From assembly GCA_900618425.1 (NCBI GenBank), contig UZAN01043064.1, forward strand, positions 1 through 17,872: a DNA stretch of 17,872 nucleotides, read 5' to 3'. Shown piece by piece: positions 1 to 9,131 of this stretch. Source of the stretch: Echinostoma caproni (lineage: Eukaryota > Platyhelminthes > Trematoda > Plagiorchiida > Echinostomatidae). The notes under the pieces are model-generated. The model saw only the letters and a list, made by a program, of their open reading frames with translations, was not told the DNA's origin and did no database searches. Both the position numbers and the translations under genes were made by a program. Numbering within the stretch: position 1 is the stretch's first letter; every line of letters begins with the position of its first letter.

Positions 1-310
1 ATCCCCATCCTCGAAGGCTGCTGGCCTCGGAACCTTCAACCTGATCCTGAGGACGGCACCAATTGTTATATTCCGAAAAGGCGGTGCTGGTCGAGGATAG
101 TTCTTTATTGCAGAATAAAGATTGAAGGTCACTAATTTTGCACGCATAACACGAAAAGCTCATCAGAAACATGCCTTCGCAGCACATCGCGACACATGGA
201 ACAATGGGTAGAGCAGGCAGTGTTTATTCTTCCCAAATATATTACTTGGTCCTTGATAGTCTTGTTCTAAATTTAATCACCGAAAAATACCGACTACTCA
301 CAAGTGAGTA
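1..310. other. Unassigned left-edge block, possible retroelement terminus
   Basis: I recognise no protein in this stretch. Bases 1-60 are somewhat GC-rich, then at 65 a TGTTATATTCCG string begins a segment with a hairpin-embedded AATAAA (114-119). A TG start and a poly(A) signal shortly afterwards are compatible with the 3' long terminal repeat of an LTR retrotransposon entering from beyond the left edge. I see no matching CA end with inverted termini, no purine tract before the TG and no second copy, so this is only a suggestion. The block runs into the 18-bp palindrome at 294-311. Confidence 0.2.
103..120. other. Perfect hairpin containing an AATAAA signal
   Basis: CTTTATT (103-109) and AATAAAG (114-120) are exact reverse complements around a 4-base loop, GCAG. 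The right arm contains AATAAA at 114-119. A poly(A) signal held in a stem-loop is known from some retroelement R regions, but here the role is inference; the pairing itself is directly visible. Confidence 0.45.
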
Positions 311-311
311 G
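294..311. repeat. Short palindrome CTACTCAC-AA-GTGAGTAG
   Basis: Eight-base arms at 294-301 and 304-311 are perfect inverted copies with a 2-base centre. It lies 11 bases before the AGT microsatellite. It could be a leftover of an inserted or excised element, or chance; no flanking duplication is obvious. Confidence 0.5.
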
Positions 312-322
312 TATCTCACAAC

Positions 323-370
323 AGTAGTAGTAGTAGTAATAGTAGTAGTAGTAGTATTAGTAGTAGTAAT
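323..370 (+). repeat. (AGT)n microsatellite, 16 triplets
   Basis: The tract reads five AGT, one AAT, five AGT, one ATT, three AGT and one AAT, so it is an interrupted trinucleotide repeat of exactly 16 units. It separates the left-edge block from the reverse-transcriptase remnant. Interruptions suggest an old, partly stabilised tract. Confidence 0.9.
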
Positions 371-504
371 CTACCTCAACCTGTGCTTCATTTTGCGTTG
401 TTTTCCTACTGCTGGATATTTGAGTCCATCACGCTAGTATTCAAGATCGGAAATTCTAAATTTCACCGATTGCTTACACCTCTATTGGTTACGAAGTGCC
501 AGAA

Positions 505-1475
505 TAGATTTTATTACAGAAGATGTCCTCCTGCGTAGACACCTATGATCCCACTCAATTTACCTACCGTAGCTCCCTGTCAACCCTTGATGGGCTGACG
601 TCCCGCATTCACTGTTTTCTATTCTTTGGAAAGCAAATTTAAAGCTGTTTGCACATTTTCTTTGAGTATAAGAACGTCCTAATTGTGTAGATAGGATAGT
701 GCCCTCTCGCACTTTCTGAAGAAGGGATTCAGCCGCAAGTAACCAGTCTATTATGTAACTGTTTCACTCTCCATCAACGTTTTACTAAATGCACCTGGCA
801 AAACTCTTCGTTTCTGCCCCCTCACTCAGGGAGTTTGTCGAGGTGGTATTCTGTCTTCCTTCCTGTTTTTTACCTATATTTCTTTCATGCCTGTTTCTGA
901 TGGCTGTTTACTCGAAGGATATACGGATGATGTTGTGCATGGAATGAAATTTCCGGTTTTCGTCGTATAACTGAAATTCTTGCATAAGGTTCCACTGTGC
1001 ACCGGCTTGTCTTGACATTTCAACCTTAGTAGCAATCTCTGCTAGTGTACTGATGTCCTTATTTTCTTCGCTGAAGGGTGAAAAACACGTTGATGTACAT
1101 AATACTTGTCTTAATCAACGGAGAACGAGTTTGCAGGAGGTGCTCCGTCAAATACCTCGGAGTCAACTTTTCCCGTGATCTTTCTTGGTTTCTTTATATT
1201 GTTGAGACATTTCACAAAATTAGGAAACTCACCTTGCACGTTATCCCTTTGAAAATGCTTTTCACCTCAATCGAGTTGATAGGCAGCGCTGCTATCGTCC
1301 GCTTAACCTATCGGGGCCTTATGTGGTCGGCCACTCCAAGTCCCAGGACTTAGTTTGTCGGTTACCATCACTGAACAGCAGGTCCTCGTGACTATGGGAT
1401 TCGCCCCGGCCGCTTTTCATCACACTTAAGTGTGTAATAAAAAAAATCGTTTTCCTTCTCTTGCGTCTTTCCTGA
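505..1475 (+). pseudogene. Degenerate non-LTR retrotransposon reverse transcriptase (CR1-like)
   Basis: The source gene encoded the reverse transcriptase of an autonomous LINE, which copies its own RNA at a nicked chromosomal target. Three stop-interrupted frames carry the domain in order. At 541-639 (frame 1) is TQFTYRSSLSTLDGL, matching the fingers motif usually written QFAY...RSTLDAL. At 743-970 (frame 2) is SLSINVLLNAPGKTLRF, then GVCRGGILSS (usual GVxQGxxLSP) and, at 920-931, YTDD, the variant of the catalytic YADD box. At 1078-1353 (frame 1) is SVKYLGVNFSRDLSW, the thumb motif, with YLGV at 1153-1164. The spacing of about 121 codons from QFTY to YTDD and 78 codons from YTDD to YLGV is normal for this domain. 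The closing frame near 1381-1475 keeps only weak resemblance. CR1-type (SR1/Perere-like) affiliation is inferred from motif wording. Frameshifts and stops make it non-functional; no endonuclease or 3' tail was recognised, so the ends are approximate. Confidence 0.8.
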
Positions 1476-2096
1476 ATAGTTTTAGGCATCTCCAGTTATG
1501 TTTCTAGGTCTTTTAAACACTGACTTCAAACTCATACATAGATCCATTAAACACGTGTCGAAGTGATGGCAGATCTACTGAATATACTGGGCAGTTTTTT
1601 CATTTCACATCACTTGATGGTTTGTCAGAAACGTTCTGCTAGGGCACTGCTGGACCCATTTCACCCTTTTACTCACATTTTGGCGAATGTATCTTCACAT
1701 ATACAACTTCAACTATAAGCACATAGCAGCAAACAGCAAATTGTACATGGCTTTGTAAAACTGTACCTTGTTAGGTTTCTTACCAACGCCGACCCCATCC
1801 TTGAGATCTTTCAACGCAAACTTCGCTGAATTTTCCTTATCTTTTATCTCTGCAGTGATTATTTAGCAACTGAATATTCATCTCTCATGGGACAAATTAA
1901 AACTGTTTCTTGATTTAACTTGAGTATCCTTCCTTTAAACAACTCACTCCTTTAAACTCTCACATAGAAACCCTGTAGTGTCCTTATCTACAGCGAAACG
2001 CTGTCGATAAACAACATGATCACTTTGTGGATACGCTCCATTTATAAGGAAAACTAATGTGAAAAGATTGAGCTAGAGCAGTTGACACTGAAGATC
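1476..2096. other. No gene recognised
   Basis: AT-rich sequence with no long open frame in any phase and no motif I recognise. The only structure seen is a 6-bp hairpin, ACAGCG-AAA-CGCTGT, near 1990-2004, which may be chance. Part of it could be the decayed 3' end of the preceding retrotransposon. Confidence 0.5.
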
Positions 2097-2099
2097 TTA

Positions 2100-2227
2100 G
2101 GGGCCCCAATCACCAAGGCAAAGACAATGTGACTAACCGTTCACGTTATTTGCGTAGATCAGGTTTGTTTTATGCAAACAACGTGAATGGTCAGTCACAT
2201 TAGCTTTGCCTTGGTGATTGGGGCCCC
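2100..2227. mobile_element. 128-bp fold-back MITE with TTA target duplication
   Basis: The element is almost wholly an inverted repeat. The 54-base left arm (2100-2153) and right arm (2174-2227) match at 49 of 54 positions, with the outer 24 bases identical. A 20-base loop (2154-2173) separates them. Both ends are GGGGCCCC, and both are flanked by TTA (2097-2099 and 2228-2230), in direct orientation as expected of a target-site duplication. A 3-bp TWA duplication with G-rich terminal repeats is characteristic of PIF/Harbinger DNA transposons, whose transposase acts on non-autonomous copies in trans. The family assignment is inference; the arms and flanks are directly seen. It has no coding capacity, and transcripts crossing it would fold into a long hairpin. 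Confidence 0.8.
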
Positions 2228-2230
2228 TTA

Positions 2231-2266
2231 CCCTCTCTTGCCCCNCCCCCCCCCCCACCCTTCCCC
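2231..2266. repeat. Pyrimidine/C-tract with unresolved base; G4-capable minus strand
   Basis: Immediately after the right TTA comes a C-rich tract with a C run at 2241-2256, broken only by an N at 2245. On the minus strand this gives at least four runs of three or more Gs separated by short loops, which satisfies the usual G-quadruplex pattern. The N probably reflects homopolymer sequencing uncertainty, so the tract length is not reliable. Confidence 0.6.
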
Positions 2267-3149
2267 ACTGATGGTCTGGCCCAGACTGGCTAAGAAACGT
2301 CTGCGAACAACTCTTCCAGCTCGGAGAACACACCAACACCAAATAATGTCATATAGTCGCCTCAGTTTCGTGATTGGCAATATAATGGAATGTAGTTGAC
2401 AAACTATTAAAATCGGTTCTCGTAGCTCGGGAGCAGGAGAGGTGAATGATACAATTTATGTTTTTCAACCTTGAACTAAATTTCAATGTTTGAGTAAACT
2501 GAATTATTGGTACAAAATTTCACTGGAACTTAATGCTGTTTCATGCCAGATATCATCATATGTGATTTCTAACCCTGTTACTATTATAAACAGTGCCTCC
2601 GAAAGGACTGACTATGATGAATTTCTTCAGTGGCAAAAACAGATCTTTGGGCTGTTCATGATACCAAACAGCATGGGAATAAATGTTTAGGGATCCCCAA
2701 TTCTTCATCTCAGCTTATTCATTGATCCACAATGAATAACGTTGAACTAATGAAGGGCATACCATAGGAGTGACATTCTGATTTTAAGAGGCTTCCCTAA
2801 TATTAAATGAGTTCGTGACAAAGGAGTGAACGATCAAGTATCACTGCTGATGGTTACTTGTGATAATATCTGGAATTATCACGTCTGAGTTGAATTTCTT
2901 CAGGTTATGAAATCGATTATTGACAGTCTCGGCGAATAGAACTACAGAATACTTTTAAAATGGTCCTCGCGGGAGTAGTGCACATAAGGAAGTAAAAGAG
3001 CTGATGCGGAATTCGAAATCACAATCTAAAGTGCAATTCACTTGATATCACCTGATCATCGACATGAATTACTGGAACGGTAAATGGCACCTTCCGAGGA
3101 TTGTTGAATTACTAAACTCTCAGGAATGAAGAAACTCATATTGCTGAGC
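2267..3149. other. No gene recognised
   Basis: AT-rich DNA. The longest open frame (66 codons, 2490-2690, + strand) shows no domain and begins inside ordinary-looking sequence, so I treat it as chance. No repeat or RNA gene was recognised. Confidence 0.5.
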
Positions 3150-3440
3150 AAAAATCGTTTTGACGATTTATATCTCTATTCCATTCTTGGGGACCTCCGA
3201 GAGCCTCAGTATGGTCCGGGGTTGGTTGCCCCGGGTTTAAATTGGTCACCTTTTCCTTGCATCTCGCGAAATGCTTCCATGTGACGGAGCGTCCCAGATA
3301 GCCTCTGCTGAAGAAGCCGTACTCACTGGCTTCCCGTGGAGATGTTTTCCCAACAAAGTGGGAGAAGAGGAAGCCAATATCTGGGAATATAACCGAATCG
3401 GTCGAACATTGGCGGTTCACTTAGGGGAGCTGGCTAAAAG
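3150..3440 (-). repeat. GC-richer repeat-like block, identity unknown
   Basis: This stretch is visibly richer in G and C than its surroundings, with a CCCCGG-rich segment at 3216-3235. In an AT-rich genome such islands are commonly younger or retroelement-derived insertions. Read on the minus strand it has a 94-codon open frame (3136-3420) without any domain I recognise; the plus strand is also open (3271-3567), so the openness probably reflects composition rather than selection. I infer minus orientation only because the exon-like frame upstream lies on that strand. It might be an untranslated part of a LINE. Confidence 0.3.
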
Positions 3441-3489
3441 CACTTATTTGAACCCAAACAAGAACCATGCACACAAATTTCCTATTTTC

Positions 3490-3837
3490 TTATTTTTCCG
3501 ATACGGTATTACAACTTACTGGGCACTTGGACGTTTGCACCCGTCTAAAGGGTGTATGATCCGATGAACTGAACACGGACTCCAAATGGATTGCGGTTTT
3601 CACATACCGCCCCGCTCCCTTGCGTGTCAGGCTCTGGCTAGTCCAAGGCTCAGGTGGTGGATTCCTCAAATAGTTCACCTGCCCTGGATTAGGTATTCGG
3701 TTCATCTCCATAATACTCACATCTGGACACAGCTTGTCGAGGTTTTTCTGGTCGAGGTCGAGGTTTTCTGGAACGAAAAATTTGTACATTGCTCGTACTT
3801 CTTCCAATGTTAAGCTAACTGTGTTTGTCACTTCGTG
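3490..3837 (-). other. Exon-like open frame of unknown function
   Basis: A 113-codon frame on the minus strand is open from just after a stop near 3838 down to 3490. The first in-frame codon usually given as a start is GTG at 3831-3829, and the first true ATG is at about residue 15 (AMYKFF), so it does not look like a first exon. The peptide is hydrophilic and reads like real protein in its first 45 residues (TLEEVRAMYKFFVPEN, then LDQKNLDKLCPDV), followed by a proline-rich patch (NPPPEPW). I cannot name a family. A consensus 5' splice donor, A|GTAAGT, falls at 3520|3519-3514, which would end an exon after KCPV. Upstream there is no convincing polypyrimidine tract and AG acceptor. It could be an exon, a decayed exon, or a fragment of a repeated element. 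Confidence 0.25.
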
Positions 3838-3840
3838 TTA

Positions 3841-4184
3841 ATGACCATATTGCATAAAAAAAGGTAATACACTATAAGTACAGATGAAATAAATACATTA
3901 GAGTCAGAAAACATAAGATCTACTGCAAACTGATACCCACCTTTCCAAATCACTACTTGATCGCCAAGATGTACTCATCAATCATTAGTTCGGAAACTTG
4001 ACAATAAATGTTAGTGAATTGTCGGCACAAAAGTGACAGTATTTTGTGCATTCTGTTTGGCTGTTTCCAGGCCTCATCTCTGAGTTGAGATCAAATAGGA
4101 AGTTTATTTACGTCGGCCTCAGCTTTCACAACGGGGAATGAAGTTAGCTGTAATAACTAAAATTTCTTGTAGTCTGCATCCTCT
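3841..4184. other. No gene recognised
   Basis: AT-rich spacer with no open frame above 60 codons and no structural motif noticed. Confidence 0.5.
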
Positions 4185-5004
4185 CCTCCATCGTTGCTTG
4201 CCCACCTGCCTTCGGTATTTTTTCTCACAGGTACGCACATAGTAAATCCTACACATCTACCGTGGCCCACACACATGCATACACACATTCTCTTTCACGA
4301 TCAAATGCGGTTGACCGGAGCATGTCATCNAGCATGTCATCTCAAGCCGACATACCCGGCCGTCAGTCCCCGCCCTTCTAACCACTGCCAATCCCGTTTA
4401 GCACCACCACGATCAATCCAAACACCTCGTCCACTCTATTCCCATCCCAATTTTGGTTCGGTATGAACCTCACTCTGAAAGCCAAATACTCCGTGTTTTG
4501 TGTAAGTGAGTGTGTGTGAATTTGCAATCATTTGGACATCAATGAAACAAGTCAAATGAGAAATGCCAGCCCGGGTATTCGACTGTGTCTAGCTAAACTG
4601 GTCTTTTATATACGCCGTGATTCACAATCACACAGCAACATAAGAATTGGTATTGATGGTGGAGGTGGTCCGTAGCGCATTCATGGGTGCCGCTCATTGC
4701 TACAATGCAACCCGGCTCTGGAAAAAACAGGGTTAATGGTACGTGTATGTTACCGATGCACGCACGCAAACACACGTTCCCTAGCCTGCCGAAGACGGAT
4801 CACCTCGTTCATCTTTCTTTTTCCATCAAACGCATGGGAATGAAATTGACTGGACAGTTTGTTCCACCAAAGGGATTGCTGTGCATTCCTCCTGTTCCCC
4901 TCTCTCTAACATCGTCTATCAAAGTGGCTGCAGGATTTTGCCTGTGTTCGCGCAATCATTCTCTTTCACACGATCTGTCTAAGCTGCATAATGCCAAACG
5001 ATAG
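4185..5004. other. GC-richer block with CA-rich tracts, unassigned
   Basis: This segment is richer in C and G than the flanks and contains short CA/GT-rich tracts (near 4268-4290 and 4500-4520). Two open frames on the plus strand (4194-4466, 90 codons; 4687-5004, 105 codons) contain no domain I recognise. A string CATTCTCTTTCAC occurs near 4285 and again near 4955, hinting at a diverged internal repeat, but the surroundings do not align convincingly by eye. An N at 4330 sits between two exact copies of AGCATGTCATC (4319-4329 and 4331-4341). It may be an old retroelement; I cannot assign it. Confidence 0.3.
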
Positions 5005-8000
5005 AGCCGTGGCATATCCATTTTTCGAGACAACCGAAAGGGAGTATAGGGTTAGGACTATGAAATGGTCGGGTCCCGAAATATGTAAGGGTACATTACA
5101 TGAGCCACTGGGTTCGATCAATTCAATTTAGTTTGGTCGTTCCACCCTGTGGTATGGTTTAAAAATCATAGAGAACGGGAACACGAGCTTACAAGAATGT
5201 AAGAAAGTGTGCCACAGTTTCCATTTCCGTCAACCACGGATACACCAAATGACAAATGCCTGATTACTATTTTAACCAATTATCTGTTGACTCCAGTTGG
5301 GTTTCTTCTATCTTGTTAATCATTATCATAACAACCCAATGGTGGTATAGTAAAGGGAGGGCTTCAATACGTTTAGTAAAGGTGAACATTGGGTAGGTTT
5401 GGGTAATTACAGTACCTATTTGAAACATGTGAAATAATTACCCTTTTAAATGTTACACTTCTTTGTTACTGTTTGTGAGCGTAAACAGTAGTAGTGGCGG
5501 TATGAGCTGTACAGTCAACCTTGAAGTTTTGAACAGGCTAGAAGCCAAATTAGGCAAAACGGAGCTTTTCCTCAGATGTTTTCCCATCATTCCACAAACG
5601 TTAAATTGAAATCCCATCCTATAACCCTCCATGCTAGATTATTTATTGCAGTACGTTGATTAAATTGTGAGTCAAGCAACTATAAATGTGATACATTCAA
5701 CTCTGTAACTAAGATAGGCTTATATGTTTCACGTTCCAATCTTCAATCTCAAAACTTTTATGTTTTCATCTATTAGAAGAGCACCTCAAGTGAAAAATCT
5801 TTATCAGTTATTTATTTGGAAGCTTGTAGATTATCACACAATAACAGGTTTATAAAATAGGTCAGGTTTCAGGTGGGAGGAAAATATCACAATATACTTG
5901 ATCGATTAAACACGTTACGCAAATAAATCTTTCTGATTTAATCTGTTCTTCTGACCAGTAGTTGATGACGCCATGTTTGCTGCCTATGGCAACCTAGAAA
6001 TGTGGAGGAGCCGTTAAGTTGCCCGGGGTAGTGGATCTAAATAGCCACCCCCTTAGGTATACTAAACAAAACTTGCCCTCGTTTACTATAAATAGATTCA
6101 TGGAGGTACTGTCGATTACTCTAAATGATTTTTAGGGACTCATCTGCTCCATTTCGACTAAATGTTCTAAGGATAAAATAAAGTGGTTTTTGATGAACAT
6201 TTTTTTCAACTAGAGGAATGGTAACTTTGGATCGATTTGATTGACTTCCGACTGATAAGACCAATTTATTCAGCTTCCAGGGGACAGTTGAATGGCACAT
6301 TACTGTAAATAGTTCAATCAGTTGATCATCATTTGGCATTCCCATCTCAACTAGATATTATTATGAAACCTGGATTTCTTGGATCTCTCCTATCATACAT
6401 CAATGAAGAAGCCTGAGATGACTAACCGAAAAAATTTCTGGACTCAGGTTTCTTAATTCTACATTTCATTCACTCAACAATAAGTTGCTTACAAAACGTT
6501 CTCTCTACAGTCGGAGTATAAACGATTCAGGCGGTCGAGGATTTTTCCGTGGAGACAGTCTATCAATTTTAAGAGTTGTATTCATCGTGCTATTGAAATA
6601 ATGGTGAATCTCCATACAATTCTGTGTTAATCAATTTCAAACAACTGAATAATGGCTGCTCATTTTGATGATTCGTATAATCGCGTGTCTTTATACACAA
6701 CAAGTCACCTATTTAGTGCATATGAGCGCATAATTTAATGCTACCTTCTGGATTCGACTGGCAAAATCAAAATATATGTGCATAACCAAAAGAGCTGTGT
6801 AAAATCACGCTTGATAGAAAATTCATGTGAGTTTGATACTTATCAATGAAAACAAGGTGCAGTTTTTCTATGGCAGTGGAGTAACCTGATGAGGGAAGGA
6901 GATATTCTTCATATCGGAAATCTCCACAGTATGTGCACTTAAGGGTCGACTTGAGATAAAATGTCTGAACGGATATGCCATTCAACGGATTCTTTCAGTT
7001 CAAGAAGTAATTCGATGATATAATAAACCGAAGTGGAATGATCAATGAAACCAAATCACACCATTTTCCTGGACCACATCATCCATATGACACGTTTTCG
7101 ATAGATGCCGTACCCAGACAAGTAAAAGAGCTGCTTTATGGCACTCAAGAGTGAACAATCAATGCATCAGGGTAGAATTTTATTAGTTAAAAAATTAGAA
7201 TAAATTTTTCCTTTCGCCACTCAACTTACCTAATGAGTTGGTGGATTTCTATCTATCAACTGTTGTGTGATTTGCACCTGAAGATTACACAGAGAAGCCC
7301 AGCCTGAAACTCTAATGAGAAATAAAAGGCCAGGATTTTCCTCACGCGAATAGTGCAGAAAAACTACTTTAATTCCACTACAGCCCGTCATTGTAGCCGA
7401 TAATCAAAATCATTTAACTTGACTTGTTTCGGGAATAAAAATGGAGCCGACAAAGAATTGACATCAGTGTGCGTTTTACCTAGACAGTAATAAATCATTC
7501 GTCAAGACAAATCTCAGTGACACAAAAGATATGACCGTGGCTATTCTTCCTAACAAACTGACGTGTATCTACTGTCTCCAAAGTTGGGTCTGACACCAGC
7601 ATCTCACCCTCACTCTCATTCAAACTGAGGCAATCTGGACTGCAATCGCATGGTCTTCTTATTCGTAGGCGATGATTCACTGGGGCTTGAGTGATGCCAT
7701 GCGGAAATGGATAGAAGCAGAAGTTGTCGGAATACCGATACTGCCACCTGTCAAACGAATTCAGAACAAACTGGATTGGAAGTCTTCAAATGCAGTCCCT
7801 TTTAAAGAGACAATAAGCATTCAGTGTGCGTTCAAGCAGTGGACTTTGATGGCATTCAAAGCAAATTGCATGCATGCTGCTTTTCAACAACACTGAGAAA
7901 CAAGTGGCATGGGAAACAAGAGCAAAGAAACGTGTTACATAGGTACTGGGTATTTCTTAAACGTTATCAAATTATGGACATTGCAGCTTGTTTGTTGGGA

Positions 8001-9059
8001 CAGGTTTCACTGGGCTTACACTAGAATGCCGTCAGTCGATTTAGTTCGAATGCTGCACACCAAAAGTGATTGGAGGGGCTTCAGTTTCACAGCACGATTA
8101 CATATAAGGTCTTTAACACTATTAAGTTACCTTAAAAAAAAATTAAATTCAAAATTTTAATCGGCCTTAAGAATTGTGCTGGAATTAGTTTCTTTGGCTG
8201 CTATCAAGGATGTCCAAAGAAACTGCACGAGTTTACAAACAGATAAAGAAATATTCTTGGCGTTTGAATTTACAATCAGTGGATAGACAGACCCAACGTG
8301 TTCTGTTGTAAATACCGTGTTAAGCACTTTTTGAAGTCTTATGACGGAATAAAGTTTGCGAAAGCTAAACATTTTGCTGAGTAAAATTAGTGCAATTATT
8401 GCTTATTTAATGTATTGAGAGAGTTATCCTAAAACAGAATACAAAATTAGTTTTGTCATTTAGAATCCACATGTCAAACAACACTTAGATACCTTAGTGA
8501 TAATCTAAAAGTGATTCTTCCATGTTAGAAATAATTTAAAGTGCATACTGCCCCGGTTAACTAGGTATCCAAGCTAGGGATTAATTTGAACCGACATGTT
8601 ACCTTCTTGGGCTCTTTATAGTTTACCCTCAGCACCTTAATCCATGTCTAAGCTGCACCAAATGAAGCTCCTTTGTTGCCATTTAGCTATCATAGGAACC
8701 GAATGACAAAGCGTCCTTCGAAAAGTCAATTACTGTTTAGTGAATTTCACTGTTCAACGACGGTAATGATTGTGCGCTGTATGATGCTTTGTTGATGTTC
8801 AGCGACCTTCTAATAGGTAGCACAGCTAATCAAATTGATTAGGGCGTTGCGATTATAATATACGCTTCCTTGTTCTCATCCCAGGGGGTTTAGTAAATAT
8901 ACAGTAGTAATCATTTATAACAACACATTTGTGCGCTTAAGGCTTGTCAGTGTCAAGTAACAAGATAACTTTGCATAACCAATGCACTGTTTTGAAAAAA
9001 TAGAATAACACAAAGCATATTCACTTAAACTGTTGAATACTTTGTACATCATAAATTCA
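5005..9059. other. Long AT-rich region without recognisable genes
   Basis: The open frames here are short (60-83 codons), occur on both strands, and show no domains, signal peptides or family motifs. None is supported by splice sites that would join them into a gene, although an intron of a large gene would look exactly like this. The one exact structure noted is a 17-base palindrome CTAATCAA-A-TTGATTAG at 8826-8842. I see no RNA gene or mobile element here. Confidence 0.5.
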
Positions 9060-9131
9060 AACAGATTGCGACCTGTTGATAACTTCACCAATTTATCACC
9101 CCGGAGGATATGTGTTCGAATCCCACCACCA
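9060..9131 (+). repeat. tRNA-like SINE head fragment
   Basis: A box-A-like string GACCTGTTGATAA (9070-9082) is followed 43 bases later by TGTTCGAATCC (9113-9123), which differs from the Pol III box B consensus GGTTCGANTCC at one position. The spacing equals that of boxes A and B in a tRNA (about 44 bases), and CCACC after box B resembles a tRNA 3' half. Stem pairing is poor (T-arm partly paired, D and anticodon arms degenerate), so this is not a functional tRNA. No hammerhead core follows, so it is a different or truncated SINE. The minus-strand open frame across it (8915-9208, containing GGGGIRTHI) is simply the antisense translation of the box B region. Confidence 0.45.

Noticed and set aside
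6886..6925. CTGATGA followed by GGAAATC, a possible third hammerhead
   Set aside because: No stem II helix joins the two core parts in register, no stem I or III pairing is present and no cleavage site is in place.
2990..7134. AAGTAAAAGAGCTG occurring at about 2990 and 7121
   Set aside because: A 14-base match without flanking similarity is about what chance gives in a window of this length.
8535..8700. Minus-strand TAGCTAAATGG and CGGTTCAAAT resembling Pol III boxes
   Set aside because: They are about 95 bases apart, far beyond tRNA spacing, and neither lies in a foldable tRNA shape.
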